DNA from: Pseudomonas putida
Lineage (GTDB): Bacteria > Pseudomonadota > Gammaproteobacteria > Pseudomonadales > Pseudomonadaceae
NCBI RefSeq assembly: GCF_001941965.1
Contig: NZ_MKZO01000012.1
Location: 186,001 to 250,000, forward strand
Reading direction: 5' to 3'
DNA: 64,000 bases
In this document: positions 63,338-64,000 of the stretch, in pieces
Layout of the letters: every line of letters begins with the position of its first letter
Position numbering within the stretch: the first letter of the stretch is position 1
Position numbers and translations under genes: made by a program
Notes under the pieces: model-generated
What the model was told of the DNA's origin: nothing
Seen by the model: only the letters and a program-made list of their open reading frames with translations
Databases searched by the model: none

Positions 63338-64000
63338 CTACTGGTCCGGACTGTCGATGATGAGGTGTTGCGGCGCCTCGGTGTTGCTCGCCAGCGGCGA
63401 ACCGCGGCCGATCCACTCGCCCTTGCCGGGCTGACCGGCACGGGAGACGCGCGCCATCAGTTGGACTTCAGGGAAGTTCGACAGTTTCATGTTCGGCATC
63501 ATCGCGTCGCTGTCACTGAGCACCACCTCGATCGGCAACTGCGCCACGGTGATGCGCTTGGCCGCCAGCGGCAGGCTCGGACCGGACGCAGCACGGGCGA
63601 AGATGAACACCACATCGTCCGGCTTGACCTTGTCCTTCAGCGCGTCGGCCAGTTCGACCTTGACGGTGAGCTTCGCACCCGAAGGTGCGGTGGCCGCCGT
63701 GGAAGCCTTGCCCTCGCCCGCCGCGAGCTTCTCCTTGGCCCGCTCGATACCGCCCACCAGGGCATTGCGCGAGCTGTCTCCCTCCGGCAACTGCACCAGC
63801 AGACGGTTCCAGTAGTCCACGGCGTCCTGGTAGCGCTCATCCTCGAACGCGGCGATACCCAGCAGGCCGAGGCTGGTGACTTCGTTCGGATCGCCTTTCA
63901 ACGCCTCGTCGGTCAGCGCCTGGATCTGCGGCGTCCACTGTTTGTTGTTGGCGAAGTAGCGCGCCTGGGCCAGTTGCCCCAGCAGCTCCGGTGCGCGACC
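63338..64000 (-). CDS. ccmI: cytochrome c biogenesis protein CcmI, 3' part
   Basis: The visible 220 codons run to the window edge; the 5' part is outside. TPR-type helices ([20 protein letters not shown], then [20 protein letters not shown] and [10 protein letters not shown]) are followed by the CcmI C-terminal domain ([20 protein letters not shown] and [20 protein letters not shown]). CcmI presents apocytochrome c for haem attachment in the periplasm. Confidence 0.9.
   Translation of the reverse strand, partial: GRAPELLGQLAQARYFANNKQWTPQIQALTDEALKGDPNEVTSLGLLGIAAFEDERYQDAVDYWNRLLVQLPEGDSSRNALVGGIERAKEKLAAGEGKASTAATAPSGAKLTVKVELADALKDKVKPDDVVFIFARAASGPSLPLAAKRITVAQLPIEVVLSDSDAMMPNMKLSNFPEVQLMARVSRAGQPGKGEWIGRGSPLASNTEAPQHLIIDSPDQ

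Overview
The window is chromosomal DNA of a fluorescent Pseudomonas (P. fluorescens/putida-like). Three things point there: the gene order ybaB-dnaX ... ligA-zipA-smc-GntR-xdhABC-guaD, the GC-rich codon use, and a dense set of the roughly 27-bp REP elements (GTGGGAGCTGGCTTGCCAGC type) between genes. No tRNA, rRNA, CRISPR array or intact prophage was seen.

Layout. (1) 1-3.7 kb: ybaB and dnaX, then a MerR regulator divergent from a small DUF2938 membrane protein across a typical MerR promoter with a 19-bp spacer. (2) 3.7-12.7 kb: an accessory stretch of about 9 kb ending at the 4.5S SRP RNA gene (ffs). It holds a pRiA4b ORF-3-like gene, IS66 relics, a TauE/SafE permease, and three copies of a unit made of a structured leader, an 80-aa protein and a terminator-like hairpin. 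It also holds short IS-like repeats, a YodC-like gene, an Mrr-like nuclease gene and a retron-type reverse transcriptase operon with a cold-shock-domain gene. Much of 8.4-12.6 kb is AT-rich compared with its surroundings. (3) 13-20.3 kb: ligA, zipA and smc. (4) 20.3-48.7 kb: a large purine and ureide catabolic region. (5) 48.8-64 kb: a urea transporter, K+ channel, sulfate-binding protein, MscS channel, methyltransferase, EamA/Lrp pair, an NCS1 permease with a racemase, a phosphatase, FKBP isomerase, M15 peptidase, GFA protein, 2-hydroxyacid dehydrogenase, a lipoprotein and the 3' part of ccmI.

How the catabolic genes fit together. Guanine is deaminated by GuaD. Xanthine is oxidised by XdhAB, matured by XdhC. 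Urate goes through PuuD, HiuH and UraD to allantoin, and PuuE makes allantoate. AllA splits ureidoglycolate to glyoxylate and urea. Gcl, Hyi, GlxR, TtuD and Pyk carry glyoxylate to pyruvate, and a urea transporter lies beside pyk. Allantoicase is not in the window, although it is needed between PuuE and AllA. Purine permeases (AzgA-type, xanthine/urate-type, NCS1) and two OmpK/Tsx-like outer-membrane channels surround the enzymes. A palindrome, TTGTATACAA, recurs before the AzgA permease, hiuH, puuE, glcG/gcl and the NCS1-racemase pair, which suggests one regulon run by a GntR protein encoded at 27627-28397. A second motif, CTGACC-N4-GTCAA, recurs before xdhA, the AzgA permease and the second ompK.

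Most novel signal. The three 80-aa genes at 5467, 7080 and 7945 are nearly identical, but each leader carries its own variable segment in three places (a, b, c). Segment b is complementary to both a and c, and c overlaps the Shine-Dalgarno sequence. The bases differ among the copies while the pairing is kept, as expected for a mutually exclusive RNA switch controlling translation. I know of no description of it. The retron-type operon, with LLDD in place of YADD, is the second point of interest.
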